A stretch of 64,000 nucleotides of DNA from NCBI GenBank assembly GCA_035536995.1, contig DATLNB010000049.1, positions 62,001 through 126,000 on the forward strand, given 5' to 3'. The stretch comes from AV80 sp035536995 (GTDB lineage: Bacteria > Verrucomicrobiota > Verrucomicrobiia > Chthoniobacterales > UBA10450). This document shows, in pieces, positions 24,736-34,514 of this stretch; within the stretch, counting starts at the first letter, position 1, and each line of letters starts with the position of its first letter. Below the pieces are notes generated by a model. The model ran no database searches, was not told the DNA's origin, and worked only from the letters and a program-made list of their open reading frames with translations. The position numbers and the translations under genes were made by a program.

Positions 24736-27405
24736 ATGGCCGAATTGCCCAAGACATACGACCCGACTGCGGTCGAGCCGAAATGGTACGCGCATTGGGA
24801 GGAAGCCGGCTATTTCCGCGCTGATGCCCATTCGGCGAAGCCTCCGTATTCAATCGTCATTCCGCCGCCGAATATCACCGGGATCCTGACGATGGGACAC
24901 GTCCTGAATAACACGATCCAGGACATTCTGGCTCGGCGCGCACGCATGCTCGGTTTCGAAGTTCTCTGGTTGCCGGGGACCGACCACGCGGGGGTCGGGA
25001 CGCAGACCGCAGTGGAGAAATATTTGCGGCAGACGGAGAACAAAACCCGGCATGATTTGGGGCGGGACGAATTTCTTCGGCGCGTTGTCGATTGGCAGGA
25101 CAAACACGGCGGCATCATTATCAAACAGCTGAAGCGACTGGGCTGTTCCTGCGATTGGTCGCGGCAACGTTACACCTTTGACGATGATTACGTCCGCGCG
25201 GTCGAAGGGGTGTTCGTCGATCTCTATCAAAAAGGCTACGTCTATCGCGGACGGCGGATGATCAACTGGGACCCTGCCGCTCAGACCGCGTTATCCGACG
25301 AAGAAGTCATCTCGCAGCCGCAGAAGGGGAAGCTGTACTACGTTCGTTATCAGCTGGTCGACGAGCCGGACCGGTTTCTTGAAGTTGCGACGACGCGGCC
25401 GGAAACGATCATGGCGGATACCGCTGTCGCGGTGCATCCGAATGATCCGCGTTACCAGGGATTGATAGGAAAACAGGTGTGGCGGCCGCTGGCGCGTGAG
25501 CCGTTGCCCATTGTCGCTGATGCCGTCATTGATCCTAAATTCGGCACTGGCGTTCTCAAAGTTACGCCTGCCCACGACACGGTTGACTTTGAAATTGGCG
25601 TCCGGCATTCGCTGCCGGTCATCGACGTGTTGCATGCGGACGCGCGGATCAATTGTCCGGCGACGCCCGAGCTCGACGGGCTTGATCGATTTGTCGCCCG
25701 GCAAAAGGCCGCGGAGCTTTTGGGTGCTGCCGGTTTATTGGCGAAGGAGGAGCCGCACGAAAACAACGTCGGTTTCAGTCAGCGAAGTGAGGTGCCCATC
25801 GAACCACGCCTGAGCGAGCAATGGTTCCTCCGTTATCCGAAGACCAAAGAGGCGCTGGATGTGGTCCGGGCCCACCTGATCCGTTTCTTCCCGCAGCATT
25901 GGGAAAAGGTGTACGCGCAATGGCTGGAGAACATTCGAGACTGGTGCATCAGCCGCCAGATTTGGTGGGGCCATCGGATACCGGCGTGGTATCGGAAACA
26001 GAAGTCGGACGACGGAGATCCGAAGTCCGAAATTTACGTGGGGATCGAGCCTCCGCCGGATCCAGGGAATTGGGAACAGGACGGGGACACTCTTGATACG
26101 TGGTTTTCATCCTGGCTCTGGGCATTCGAGACGATGGACCGGGAGACGCGCGAAAAGTTTTATCCGACCGCCGCGCTCGTTACGGGGCCGGACATCATTT
26201 TCTTTTGGGTTGCGCGGATGATCATCGCCGGGCTGGAGTTCAAGCCGGGAAAGTCTGACCGAATAGAGGACAACATTCCGTTTCGCGACGTCTTCTTCAC
26301 CGGCCTGATTCGGGACAAACAGGGACGCAAAATGTCGAAGTCGTTAGGCAACTCGCCTGATCCGCTCGACCTGATCGCAAAGTATGGCGCCGATGGGTTG
26401 CGTTTCGGGTTAATGCGGATCGCTCCGATCGGGCAGGACATCGCTTTCGACGAAAAGCAGATCGAGGAGGGGCGAAATTTCGCCACGAAGCTCTGGAACG
26501 CTGCCCGCTTTCGTCAAATGCACGGGCCGTCCGACGCGACAGTGCAACCTGATGAAGCGGCTCTCTCCATTTACTCGATCGAAGTGCTGTCGCGCTTCAA
26601 CGAAATGCTGGCGGCAACGGAAACGGCCTACCAGGAATACAAGTTCAATGAGGTCGCGCAGCACCTCTACGATTTCTTCTGGGGCGATTACTGCGACTGG
26701 TTCGTCGAGGCAGCCAAAACCGACATCTTCAGCGAGGACGACGTGCGAAAACGATCGGTCCTGGCGGTGATGGATTTCATCTTATCGGGATTCCTCCGGA
26801 CGCTGCACCCCTACATGCCGCACATCACCGAAGAGCTCTGGGCGCTCCTCGGGTTCGGGAGCGCGGGCCAGGCGCCTGGAACCATCCAGTTCGCGCCGGC
26901 CCCGACTGCCGCTCTGAAAAACATGGCCCCAGATGTTGTTTCCGATGCGCGGGGAAATACGGGGAAAATTTACGCTGCCATCCAAAGCGGGCGCAATTTG
27001 CGGGCTGCCTCGGGCGTGCCGTCGAACAAGAAAACAGAATTTGTCCTCCGCCCCAGCGCGGAAATTAATGCGGCGGAAATAGCGACGATCGCGCGCCTTT
27101 TGAACGCCTCCGAGCTCAAGATCGACCGCGCTTACGAGCCCGGACCGGGCGTGCCCATCGCCCTGACTGAGCTCGGAGAACTTTATATTATTCTCGCGGC
27201 GGCAGACGCCGTGGCAGAGCGCGATCGACTGGAGAAGGAGATCGCGAGAGTCGAGGGCGAGTTGCGAACGGTCGAGGCGAAGTTATCGAACCGCTCATTC
27301 GTTGAGCGCGCACCCGCTGCGGTGGTCGAGGAACACCGCCAGCGGAAAAAGGATTTCAGCGAGCAGCTGACGCAACTCCGACAGGCGCGGGCAGCAATGG
27401 ATTGA
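24736..27405 (+). CDS. valS: valyl-tRNA synthetase
   Basis: 889 residues. Class Ia synthetase. The N-terminal PPPNITGILTMGHVLNNT holds the HIGH-type motif; the CP1 editing region runs through about 200-380 (TTRPETIMADTAVAVHP and TPAHDTVDFEIG); KMSKSLGNSPDPLDL is the KMSKS loop; an anticodon-binding helical domain (about 590-740) and a C-terminal coiled-coil tRNA arm (about 825-889) complete it. An ATG at 24736 fits family N-termini; an upstream in-frame ATG adds 12 residues without similarity. The last 50 nt overlap the 3' end of a convergent methyltransferase gene. Confidence 0.97.
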   Translation: MAELPKTYDPTAVEPKWYAHWEEAGYFRADAHSAKPPYSIVIPPPNITGILTMGHVLNNTIQDILARRARMLGFEVLWLPGTDHAGVGTQTAVEKYLRQTENKTRHDLGRDEFLRRVVDWQDKHGGIIIKQLKRLGCSCDWSRQRYTFDDDYVRAVEGVFVDLYQKGYVYRGRRMINWDPAAQTALSDEEVISQPQKGKLYYVRYQLVDEPDRFLEVATTRPETIMADTAVAVHPNDPRYQGLIGKQVWRPLAREPLPIVADAVIDPKFGTGVLKVTPAHDTVDFEIGVRHSLPVIDVLHADARINCPATPELDGLDRFVARQKAAELLGAAGLLAKEEPHENNVGFSQRSEVPIEPRLSEQWFLRYPKTKEALDVVRAHLIRFFPQHWEKVYAQWLENIRDWCISRQIWWGHRIPAWYRKQKSDDGDPKSEIYVGIEPPPDPGNWEQDGDTLDTWFSSWLWAFETMDRETREKFYPTAALVTGPDIIFFWVARMIIAGLEFKPGKSDRIEDNIPFRDVFFTGLIRDKQGRKMSKSLGNSPDPLDLIAKYGADGLRFGLMRIAPIGQDIAFDEKQIEEGRNFATKLWNAARFRQMHGPSDATVQPDEAALSIYSIEVLSRFNEMLAATETAYQEYKFNEVAQHLYDFFWGDYCDWFVEAAKTDIFSEDDVRKRSVLAVMDFILSGFLRTLHPYMPHITEELWALLGFGSAGQAPGTIQFAPAPTAALKNMAPDVVSDARGNTGKIYAAIQSGRNLRAASGVPSNKKTEFVLRPSAEINAAEIATIARLLNASELKIDRAYEPGPGVPIALTELGELYIILAAADAVAERDRLEKEIARVEGELRTVEAKLSNRSFVERAPAAVVEEHRQRKKDFSEQLTQLRQARAAMD

Positions 27406-28102
27406 AGTGGACGCGCTGGGTGTGGATCTCGGCGCCGCGTGCTTCGAAGTATGCCTTTAGCTCCGGCGTATAGAGCGAATCGTCGTACTCGCGGTTGAGC
27501 TCGAGGCAGACCTGGCCGCCGGGGACCAGCCGGTGCTCCATGAGGTCGTCCAGGAAGAATTCCCACTCTGCAATTTTCCAAAGCTTGTCGCTTTTGTGCC
27601 CGTTGAAACAGATCATGTGGGCCGTGACGACATCGAACTTGGCGCCAAGGTCGGGCAGTGGCTGGTAAGCCTCGATTCGCCAGATAACCCGTTTAACTCC
27701 GAGCAGCTCGATCATTTCAGCGAAACCGCGTTCGTCGTCGATGTCCATCCCGAGCACGTCGTGGCCGAGATACTGGCAGATATAGAGGAAGTAACCGGTG
27801 CCGCTACCGATATCCAAAACGCGTTTTCTACCGCCAAGGTCGAGGCCGAGATCGCGAACCCGCTTTAGGTTGATCTCCATCCACCGTTCGATTTCGAGGT
27901 ACTTGGGCCATTCATCGCCGGGATCGGCCATCGCGTACCGACCGTAGATCTCCTGGAACTTTTGACGGTCGATGGTGGCAGTGATTTTAGCGGCGTCGAA
28001 ACGCAATGGAGCCCGGCCCATAAACCACTGTTTCATATGGCGGCGCGCGCTGGTGTAGGCGTCACCGCGAAGAACTTTTTGAATCTTGTAGGAAAACCGC
28101 AT
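27356..28102 (-). CDS. class I SAM-dependent methyltransferase
   Basis: About 248 residues. A basic, amphipathic N-terminus (FSYKIQKVLRGDAYTSARRHMKQWF) precedes a Rossmann methyltransferase core with motif I VLDIGSGTGYFLYI and an acidic strand-2 end GMDIDD. A FDVVTAHMICFNGH segment corresponds to motif IV. The substrate cannot be told; the family includes small-molecule, lipid and sugar methyltransferases. The 3' end overlaps valS by 50 nt, tail to tail. Confidence 0.8.
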   Translation of the reverse strand: MRFSYKIQKVLRGDAYTSARRHMKQWFMGRAPLRFDAAKITATIDRQKFQEIYGRYAMADPGDEWPKYLEIERWMEINLKRVRDLGLDLGGRKRVLDIGSGTGYFLYICQYLGHDVLGMDIDDERGFAEMIELLGVKRVIWRIEAYQPLPDLGAKFDVVTAHMICFNGHKSDKLWKIAEWEFFLDDLMEHRLVPGGQVCLELNREYDDSLYTPELKAYFEARGAEIHTQRVHFNPLLPAPVGVASAAR

Positions 28103-28203
28103 CGTTAGTTCATTCCATTGCAACCCAGGCCGGCAGTTGCCCAGTTGTCAGGCAGGCTGGATTTTGCCTAAAATCTCATTGGCCGGCGTCGGATTCAAAT
28201 TAG

Positions 28204-30249
28204 ATGAGTATCTGGAAGAAACTGTTGTGGATTGCGGTCAGCGCCCTCGGACTGCTGGCTCTGGCGGTGCTCGCGCTTTCGCGGGGCGAACAAATCAGCG
28301 CGCTTTGGATTGTCACGGCGGGACTGTGCACCTGTGCCGTTAGCTACCGTTTCTACAGCAAATGGCTGGCGACGAAGGTGCTGGTTTTAAACGATCAACG
28401 AGCGACGCCGGCGCTCGCCCACGAGGACGGAAAGGATTTTGTGCCGACGAATCGTTGGATGGTGTTTGGGCACCATTTCGCTGCGATTGCCGGACCCGGT
28501 CCCCTCGTAGGTCCCGTGTTGGCAGCCCAATTCGGATTTCTGCCAGGTACGCTCTGGATTCTGATCGGAGCAACGCTCGGTGGCGCAGTCCACGACATGA
28601 TCATCCTGTTCAGCTCAATCCGGCGGCGGGGGAAAACTCTCGGCCAAATGGTGAAGGAAGAAATCGGGCGCGGGGTGGGGGCTCTGGCGCTGATCAGCGT
28701 TCTTCTAATCATGATCATGATCATGGCTGTGCTCGGCCTGGTCGTGGTGCAGGCGCTTGCGAAAAGCCCCTGGGGCGTTTTCACGATCGCGACCACTATT
28801 CCGGTCGCGATGATCATGGGGCTGGGGCTGCGGAGCGGAAAATTCAGCGTGGGTTGGGTGACTGCTTTTGGGATTGCCGGTCTCGTCTTCGCGGTCTGGG
28901 GCGGGCAATTTCTAAGCAATTATCCGACTCTCGAGAATTGGTTTCGGCAGGATGAAAAATGGCTGGCCTGGGCAGTCATGATTTATGGGTTAGCGGCCTC
29001 TATTTTGCCGGTCTGGCTGCTGCTAACGCCGCGTGATTACCTCAGCACGTTCCTGAAGCTCGGAACGGTCGCAGCGCTAGCGGCGGCAGTTATTTTCCTC
29101 CGGCCAGTCCTGTTGATGCCCTCAATCTCGCGGTTCATAGACGGAACGGGCCCGGTCTTTGCGGGGCCGGTCTTCCCGTTCGTTTGCATCACCATCGCCT
29201 GTGGAGCGGTCTCCGGGTTTCATTCCCTGATTGCCTCGGGGACCACCTCCAAGATGGTGGCGCGAGAGGCGCGGGTTCGCGATATCGGATACGGCGCCAT
29301 GGTCATCGAAATGATGGTCGCGCTAATGGCGATGATCGCGGCGTGTGTTCTCGAACCAGGCGAATATTTTGCCATCAACACGAAAGGCGCGCCCGCGGAG
29401 GTCGTGACAAAGATTACGGCCGCCGGTTTTCCAGTGACTGAGGCGAACATGCAAAAGCTCGCCACCGACCTCGGCGAGACGACGATGTTCGGCCGGGCAG
29501 GCGGCGCCCCTACCTTTGCCGTTGGAATGGCCCACATGTTTTCACGGGTTACGTCAAACCCAACCGCCCTCGCCCTCTGGTATCACTTCGCCATCATGTT
29601 CGAAGCGCTGTTTATTTTGACGACGCTCGACGCCGGGACGCGTGTGGGGCGGTTCCTCCTCCAGGATTTGCTGGGTAGTGTTTGGAAGCCTCTCGGGAAC
29701 ACGGGCTCGTGGGGAGCGAACCTTTTCTCAAGTGTCCTTCTTGTCGCAGCCTGGGGTTGGTTTCTTTACCAGGGAGTGATCGATCCGTTGGGTGGGATCA
29801 ACAGTCTTTGGCCGCTTTTTGGCCTGGCCAATCAGCTTCTCTCGATCATTGCTCTCTGCCTCGGCACCACCGTCCTCATTAAAATGGGTAAAGCCCGATA
29901 TATCTGGGTCTCCCTGGTTCCGCTTTGTTTCATGGCGGTCGTTACTTTTAGCGCTGCCTATCTCAAAGTTTTTTCCGCGGATCCGCGCCTCGGATTTTTG
30001 AGCGGAGCCGACAAGTTCGTCCGCGACGCGACCACCACCGTAGATCCAACCAAGGCCGCGGAGCTGATTCGTCAGGCCGGAATATGGCGGTTCGATGCGC
30101 TGGTGGCGCTCGCCTTTGTAACGTTGGTCTTGCTCATTGTAGTTGGGTCCACCGTTCAGTGGTGGAAGCTTCTCCGCGGAACGAAACCGGTTGTTTTACA
30201 CGAGAGCGAATTTATTCCGCTCTCCCGAGTAGAATCGGGCGGGGCGTAA
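28204..30249 (+). CDS. cstA: carbon starvation protein A, peptide/pyruvate transporter family
   Basis: 681 residues, an inner-membrane protein with many predicted membrane helices. Family members import peptides or pyruvate under carbon limitation. The signature NRWMVFGHHFAAIAGPGPLVGPVLAAQFG and LGGAVHDMI near the N-terminus are unmistakable; FALWYHFAIMFEALFILTTLDAGTR-like sequence in the second half carries another conserved region. The start at 28204 gives a short cytoplasmic lead then a first helix. It ends 5 nt from the convergent PilP-like gene. Confidence 0.95.
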   Translation: MSIWKKLLWIAVSALGLLALAVLALSRGEQISALWIVTAGLCTCAVSYRFYSKWLATKVLVLNDQRATPALAHEDGKDFVPTNRWMVFGHHFAAIAGPGPLVGPVLAAQFGFLPGTLWILIGATLGGAVHDMIILFSSIRRRGKTLGQMVKEEIGRGVGALALISVLLIMIMIMAVLGLVVVQALAKSPWGVFTIATTIPVAMIMGLGLRSGKFSVGWVTAFGIAGLVFAVWGGQFLSNYPTLENWFRQDEKWLAWAVMIYGLAASILPVWLLLTPRDYLSTFLKLGTVAALAAAVIFLRPVLLMPSISRFIDGTGPVFAGPVFPFVCITIACGAVSGFHSLIASGTTSKMVAREARVRDIGYGAMVIEMMVALMAMIAACVLEPGEYFAINTKGAPAEVVTKITAAGFPVTEANMQKLATDLGETTMFGRAGGAPTFAVGMAHMFSRVTSNPTALALWYHFAIMFEALFILTTLDAGTRVGRFLLQDLLGSVWKPLGNTGSWGANLFSSVLLVAAWGWFLYQGVIDPLGGINSLWPLFGLANQLLSIIALCLGTTVLIKMGKARYIWVSLVPLCFMAVVTFSAAYLKVFSADPRLGFLSGADKFVRDATTTVDPTKAAELIRQAGIWRFDALVALAFVTLVLLIVVGSTVQWWKLLRGTKPVVLHESEFIPLSRVESGGA

Positions 30250-30254
30250 GCGAG

Positions 30255-30668
30255 CTACTTGCGCCGAAGCGGCACGACGATCTCCTGATCGCGCCGGGCG
30301 AGAATGACCTGGCCGTCGGAGATGGATTTAACCGTCAACTGGTAAGTCTGATTGCCGAGCTGGAGTCCGAACTGTTGTCCTTCCTCCATGACCTTCCCGT
30401 TGATGATCGCGTAGCGCGCGCCATGATCGAGAGTGATCGAGCTTACGACAAAAGCGGTGGGAAGAATGTCCGGGCCGGTGTGTTCTGTGGTCGTCTGAGT
30501 CCGGACAACAGGCTTGAACCCGATCGGCCAAAACGGGTTCCGGCCGCTGGCATCCATGGTGAACTCGGATTTGTGCTTCAGTTCGATGACGGTGGCTACC
30601 TCTTCAGCAGCACGGGTGGAGATCGCCAGAGCGGCAAAAGCTAAGATTGAGAGAAGCTTTTTCATCAT
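30255..30668 (-). CDS. PilP-like periplasmic protein of the pilus/secretion operon
   Basis: 137 residues with an N-terminal signal peptide (KKLLSILAFAALAISTRA). The motif GRNPFWPIGF is followed by a small beta domain (GARYAIINGKVMEEGQQFGL, then VILARRDQEIVVPL) like the HR/PilP-GspC fold that connects inner-membrane assembly proteins to the secretin. It starts at the ATGA overlap with the PilO-like stop, so it is the fourth gene of a pilM-N-O-P-like unit. Assignment to PilP is by position and fold pattern, not direct sequence identity. No secretin gene follows. Confidence 0.65.
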   Translation of the reverse strand: MMKKLLSILAFAALAISTRAAEEVATVIELKHKSEFTMDASGRNPFWPIGFKPVVRTQTTTEHTGPDILPTAFVVSSITLDHGARYAIINGKVMEEGQQFGLQLGNQTYQLTVKSISDGQVILARRDQEIVVPLRRK

Positions 30669-31240
30669 CGTTTCACGATGGCTGTGCTGGCGTTGAGACT
30701 GACCTGTTGGAACTGCGGTTCGTCAGCCATTGCCTTGATGTTGATACGAGTAACGGAGAGAAGGGGCTCGCCGTTCTCGAGTGCGGCCAGGGCTTTCCCG
30801 AGGGTGGAGAAATCGGTTTGCGGGACTTCAATTACCCAATTGTAGCGCATCCAATTCTCGAGGTCCTTTTCCTTGTAAGGGACGTTGTTCTCGAGCCGTG
30901 CGGTAGCTTTGTCGATCTCCTGGTTGGCGAAAAAGGTCCGCATCCGCGGTGGGAACCAGGCAATCGGGGCGCCTTCCGGACTGAGCGCTTTGAGGGCGGC
31001 GAACCGGGACGTTGCGGCCTGGGCTTGCTTTTCCAGGTTGGCGGTCTTGGTTAGCTCACTCTTTGAACCGGCCACTTTTCCCTGGAAATCTTCGATCTGG
31101 GCAAGCATCGAGTCGCGACTGCGGTTTAGTGGCCCGAGAAAGAAGCTGAAATACACATAGAGCAGGACCACGAAGCCCATTCCGCTGAGCATCAGCTTCT
31201 GGATCTGATCTTTGCTGAGTTTAATCTGAAGGCGTTTCAT
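30665..31240 (-). CDS. PilO-like inner-membrane protein
   Basis: 191 residues: a short cytoplasmic head, one membrane helix (LMLSGMGFVVLLYVYFSFFLG, about 17-37), a coiled coil (about 40-85), then a ferredoxin-like alpha/beta C-terminal part ending in ...SLNASTAIVKR. This is the layout of PilO, which pairs with PilN in the type IV pilus alignment complex. It overlaps the PilN-like gene by 4 nt (ATGA) and the PilP-like gene likewise. Confidence 0.7.
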   Translation of the reverse strand: MKRLQIKLSKDQIQKLMLSGMGFVVLLYVYFSFFLGPLNRSRDSMLAQIEDFQGKVAGSKSELTKTANLEKQAQAATSRFAALKALSPEGAPIAWFPPRMRTFFANQEIDKATARLENNVPYKEKDLENWMRYNWVIEVPQTDFSTLGKALAALENGEPLLSVTRINIKAMADEPQFQQVSLNASTAIVKR

Positions 31241-31893
31241 GACCGGGGTTCACGGACCTTGGTTCGAGGCCCTGGGATCGGGGATGGCTTTGCCGCAGCA
31301 GTGGTGAAGGAGGCGTTAATGCCGAAGCGCGCCATTGGCATGGTTGCGCCGCTGATACTCACGATCGTATCCAGGTCTTCGAGAGACCGAAATTCAACTT
31401 TCACTTCGTTGTAGCTCTGGCTCAGCTGTTCGAGCAGGAGCTGGCGGAGTTCCTCTGCTGCGGCGCGCGGTTCCCGCCCAGCTGCCAGACCCTCGACGAG
31501 GATAATGATCTTGCCGTCGTCCGTGACTGTGCCGTCCATGCTGGTCAATTGCGCATTGAGCGCGACGCAGCGAGAAAGCTTCTCGAGCACCGGTGCCCAA
31601 TAGAATCGGCCGTCGATCATGCCGTCGAGCACTTTGGTCGTGCTGATAATGGCGTTGAGCTCGGCCGAGCGCTTTTGCGCGGCCGTCACCTTCGGCTCGA
31701 CCTTGGCCCACTGATGCTGGGCCTGGCCAAGGCGGTTGCGAATCTCGAGCGTCTTGTAGGCATTCCACATGTAGTAGAGGAGCATCAGGGTCCCGAGTGC
31801 TCCGAGCACCATCATGCCGATCTTAAGCGGATCGCGCTGACGCTGCCGTTGCTCGAAAATTTCCTCGTGGAGGAGGTTGAGGTGGAGAGCCAT
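31237..31893 (-). CDS. PilN-like inner-membrane protein
   Basis: 218 residues from the ATG giving HLNLLHEEIFEQRQRQRDPLK, the PilN-type N-terminus (INLLP-like), followed by one membrane helix (about 25-45), a coiled coil and an alpha/beta periplasmic domain with repeated LxxLDxI features. It starts 8 nt after the PilM-like stop. PilN links cytoplasmic PilM to PilO in the pilus alignment complex. Confidence 0.7.
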   Translation of the reverse strand: MALHLNLLHEEIFEQRQRQRDPLKIGMMVLGALGTLMLLYYMWNAYKTLEIRNRLGQAQHQWAKVEPKVTAAQKRSAELNAIISTTKVLDGMIDGRFYWAPVLEKLSRCVALNAQLTSMDGTVTDDGKIIILVEGLAAGREPRAAAEELRQLLLEQLSQSYNEVKVEFRSLEDLDTIVSISGATMPMARFGINASFTTAAAKPSPIPGPRTKVREPRS

Positions 31894-31901
31894 GCGCGCG
31901 C

Positions 31902-32993
31902 CTAGTTTCGCAAGTATTCGAAGGCCGCGCCGCACGCGACATTCAGAGAAACGAATTCGCTCGGGAGAGCCTGACGCTTGGCTGCAGGAAGCGCTACTTC
32001 GCAGCTTTCCAGCGGATCCCAGATTTCACAGGGCAGACCCAGCTCGTCGCTCAGAGTTTGCAAAATGGTTTCTGTGCGGGCCAGGCCGCCGGAGACGAAG
32101 ATTCGCTGAATGCTTTGTTCGTGTTGGCCCTCGAAAAAACCAATCGAGTTGCGGACCTCGGTGGCCAGGCGGGTGAGGGACGCGCGGCAAATTTCAGCCA
32201 TCCCGGCATCGCCTTCTTCCATCATCAGGCGAGCTGCATCTGCATCGAGCGCGCCGTCGGCCGTCAATGCCTGAGTCAGCGCTTTGCCGCCGTAATCGAT
32301 GCTCCGCACCAGGACGAGCTCTTTCTTGCTGCCGATCAGGACCGTGCTCTGGAGGTGGCCCATGTCGAGGAGAAGAAATGCGTCGTTCGCGAAAATCTGT
32401 GGGTAAGCGAATTCGAAGGCGTTAAACGAGCAAACGGGTGCAAGCTGAAGGATGTCTGCCGCGATCCGGGTTTTGTTGCAGGCTTCTGAGATTTGCTTCA
32501 CGGTCGGGCGCAGCATTCCACCGACGAGATACTTGGTTTTCGCGACGCCGTTGGAGCTTGAATGATCCTCCTCTTCGGCGCCGTTGCCATTAGCGCCGTT
32601 CGCGCCGTTCGTTACCAGGACCTTCGCCTCTTCGACCACCGGTGTGCAATCCAGGACGAAATCCTTGCATTCCTGGTTCAAGACGGCGAGCCCGTTGAGC
32701 CGAAGCGCGTTGCGCAACAGATCGATCGGCGTATTCGGCTGCTCGATGATCCGGAGGAGGGACCCAGGATCGGAAATGGCGATCGCGCAGCCTTTTGCGC
32801 TGCCGCCCAGGTCTTTGAAGAGAAGTTTCAGCTGCTGGGCCAATTCTTCCGGGGTAGCGAGTTCTTCCGGGACTTCGCGCGAGGCGTAACTCGTGAGAAC
32901 GAAACGATCGTCGCTTTTCCGCTGAAGAAGCACGCCTTTGAAGACATGCTTGCCGAGATCGATGCCAATAACAGAGTTGCCGCGCCGCGCCAT
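31902..32993 (-). CDS. pilM: PilM-like actin-fold ATPase
   Basis: 363 residues from ATG behind a strong GGGAGG site 6 nt away. The N-terminus GNSVIGIDLGKHVFKGVLLQ is the actin/FtsA phosphate-1 type motif; LLLDMGHLQSTVLIGSKKELVLVRSIDYGG is the phosphate-2 region, and IFVSGGLART supplies the adenosine motif. PilM is the cytoplasmic ring that recruits PilN. First gene of the PilM/N/O/P-like unit. A Gly/Asn-Ala tandem run (NGANGANGNG, about 150-160) is unusual. Confidence 0.8.
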   Translation of the reverse strand: MARRGNSVIGIDLGKHVFKGVLLQRKSDDRFVLTSYASREVPEELATPEELAQQLKLLFKDLGGSAKGCAIAISDPGSLLRIIEQPNTPIDLLRNALRLNGLAVLNQECKDFVLDCTPVVEEAKVLVTNGANGANGNGAEEEDHSSSNGVAKTKYLVGGMLRPTVKQISEACNKTRIAADILQLAPVCSFNAFEFAYPQIFANDAFLLLDMGHLQSTVLIGSKKELVLVRSIDYGGKALTQALTADGALDADAARLMMEEGDAGMAEICRASLTRLATEVRNSIGFFEGQHEQSIQRIFVSGGLARTETILQTLSDELGLPCEIWDPLESCEVALPAAKRQALPSEFVSLNVACGAAFEYLRN

Positions 32994-33086
32994 GGTGGAC
33001 CTCCCGGTATAGCGGGAACTGTGCCCACAAAATCGCTTTTCGACCCCGGCCGGCACCGTGGCTGACGCGCATCCGGGGCACGCCCG

Positions 33087-34502
33087 CTATCCTGCCGCCG
33101 GCGTTTCGCGATAACCGAAAAAGCCTCGTTGCTTGATCAGGTCACTCACCTCAACCGGGACCATCGTTTCCCACCGCGGGTCGCCGGATTGCAGCCGCGC
33201 CAGCGCCTCCGGAGGGTGAATTCGCAGGTAATCCAAATTGTATTCACTGATCTCCTGGATAAATCCATTCTCGATCAGATAGCGGTAAAGCGAATGCAGG
33301 TTTGGCGCGACCTCGAGCTGTTTTGCCCTGACCAATGCACCGCTCTGCTCGTCGATCATCGGGTAAACATAAAGATTGAGTCCGCTTTTAAACATCCGGC
33401 CGAGCGCCTCGAGAATGCCGCCTTCCAAACTCAGGTAGTATTTTTCGTCGAAGATCTCGAGCAGGCTGGGCACGCCCATCACCAGTCCGATTTTTCCGCC
33501 GGTATAGCGTGAAAGATACGACGCGAGCCGGAAATATTCGCCGAACTTCGAGATCATGACGGTTCGTCCGAGGGCACCGAGAATATCGACTCTGGCCAGA
33601 AAGTCCGCATGGTTCAGCTGCCCCTCGGCCAGAAGGTTTTCCAGCGTCATTTCCATCAAGACGACTAATTCCGAACCTGAAGCGCCTGATTGCTTCAAAA
33701 ATGCCGAGCGCGCACCGTTGAGCATATCGTTCGTGGCGTACGTGACCGGGCGAAAACTTCCGCGCTCCACCAGGATCGATTTCTTGTAAAGAATGTCCGC
33801 CGCCTGCACCATCTCGCCGTCCGCTGTGAAGATGACTGCGTCGGTCAATCCCTGGCTAACGAGCTGCAAGCTCATCAACCGGTTATCCACTCCGGAAAAG
33901 GCCGGCCCGGAGAATTTGATGAGGTCCACCTGCATCCGGTTCGGCGCAAGGTTTTCGTGGAGGGAGGCGATCAGCTCTTCCGGCTTCCGCAGGTAGAACG
34001 CCCCATAAAGCAGATTAACCCCAAGGATTCCGAGCGCCTCCTGTTGATCCACGTTGGATTCGTCGAGCATCCGGACGTGCATGATAATCTGGCTGGGCTC
34101 TCCCCGTGGCTCGCCTTGGAATCGTACTCCAAGCCAGCCGTGCGATTCGTTATGCTGCTTGAAACTTCGCGCCGCCACCGTGTCCGCGAACACGAAGAAT
34201 GTGCGGACGCCGCCGAATTTCTGGTCGAGCCGCTCCAGGAGCAGGCTGTATTCGTGGTCGAGCATTGTCTCCAACCGGACGCGGCTGACGTAGCGTTGGG
34301 CCGGCCCGTAGATCGCGTCGCTGAATGTCATGTCGTAAGCCGACATTGTTTTCGCGACGGTGCCGGACGCCCCTCCAACATGGAAAAATCGGCGCGCCAC
34401 TTCCTGGCCCGCGCCGATCTCGGCAAAAGTGCCGTACTTCGTCGCGTCGAGGTTAATTTGGAACGCCTTTTTGTCCGTTCCGACATCCATCTCGGCCTTC
34501 AT
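33087..34502 (-). CDS. conserved protein of unknown function (TonB-dependent-receptor-like annotations are misleading)
   Basis: 471 residues (ATG 34502; alternative ATG 34490 with AAGG nearby). No signal peptide or membrane helices, so it is probably cytoplasmic. A very conserved-looking N-terminal block, FQINLDATKYGTFAEIGAGQ and YDMTFSDAIYG, is followed by alpha/beta sequence with GVRTFFVFADTVAA, RMLDESNVDQQEALGILGVN and SRYTGGKIGLVMGVPSLLEIF. I recall similar proteins in cyanobacteria and Bacteroidetes carrying unreliable names. No function is assigned. It lies between the Bat operon and the pilM operon, behind a perfect palindrome. Confidence 0.75.
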   Translation of the reverse strand: MKAEMDVGTDKKAFQINLDATKYGTFAEIGAGQEVARRFFHVGGASGTVAKTMSAYDMTFSDAIYGPAQRYVSRVRLETMLDHEYSLLLERLDQKFGGVRTFFVFADTVAARSFKQHNESHGWLGVRFQGEPRGEPSQIIMHVRMLDESNVDQQEALGILGVNLLYGAFYLRKPEELIASLHENLAPNRMQVDLIKFSGPAFSGVDNRLMSLQLVSQGLTDAVIFTADGEMVQAADILYKKSILVERGSFRPVTYATNDMLNGARSAFLKQSGASGSELVVLMEMTLENLLAEGQLNHADFLARVDILGALGRTVMISKFGEYFRLASYLSRYTGGKIGLVMGVPSLLEIFDEKYYLSLEGGILEALGRMFKSGLNLYVYPMIDEQSGALVRAKQLEVAPNLHSLYRYLIENGFIQEISEYNLDYLRIHPPEALARLQSGDPRWETMVPVEVSDLIKQRGFFGYRETPAAG

Positions 34503-34514
34503 TGCTGCAAGATG

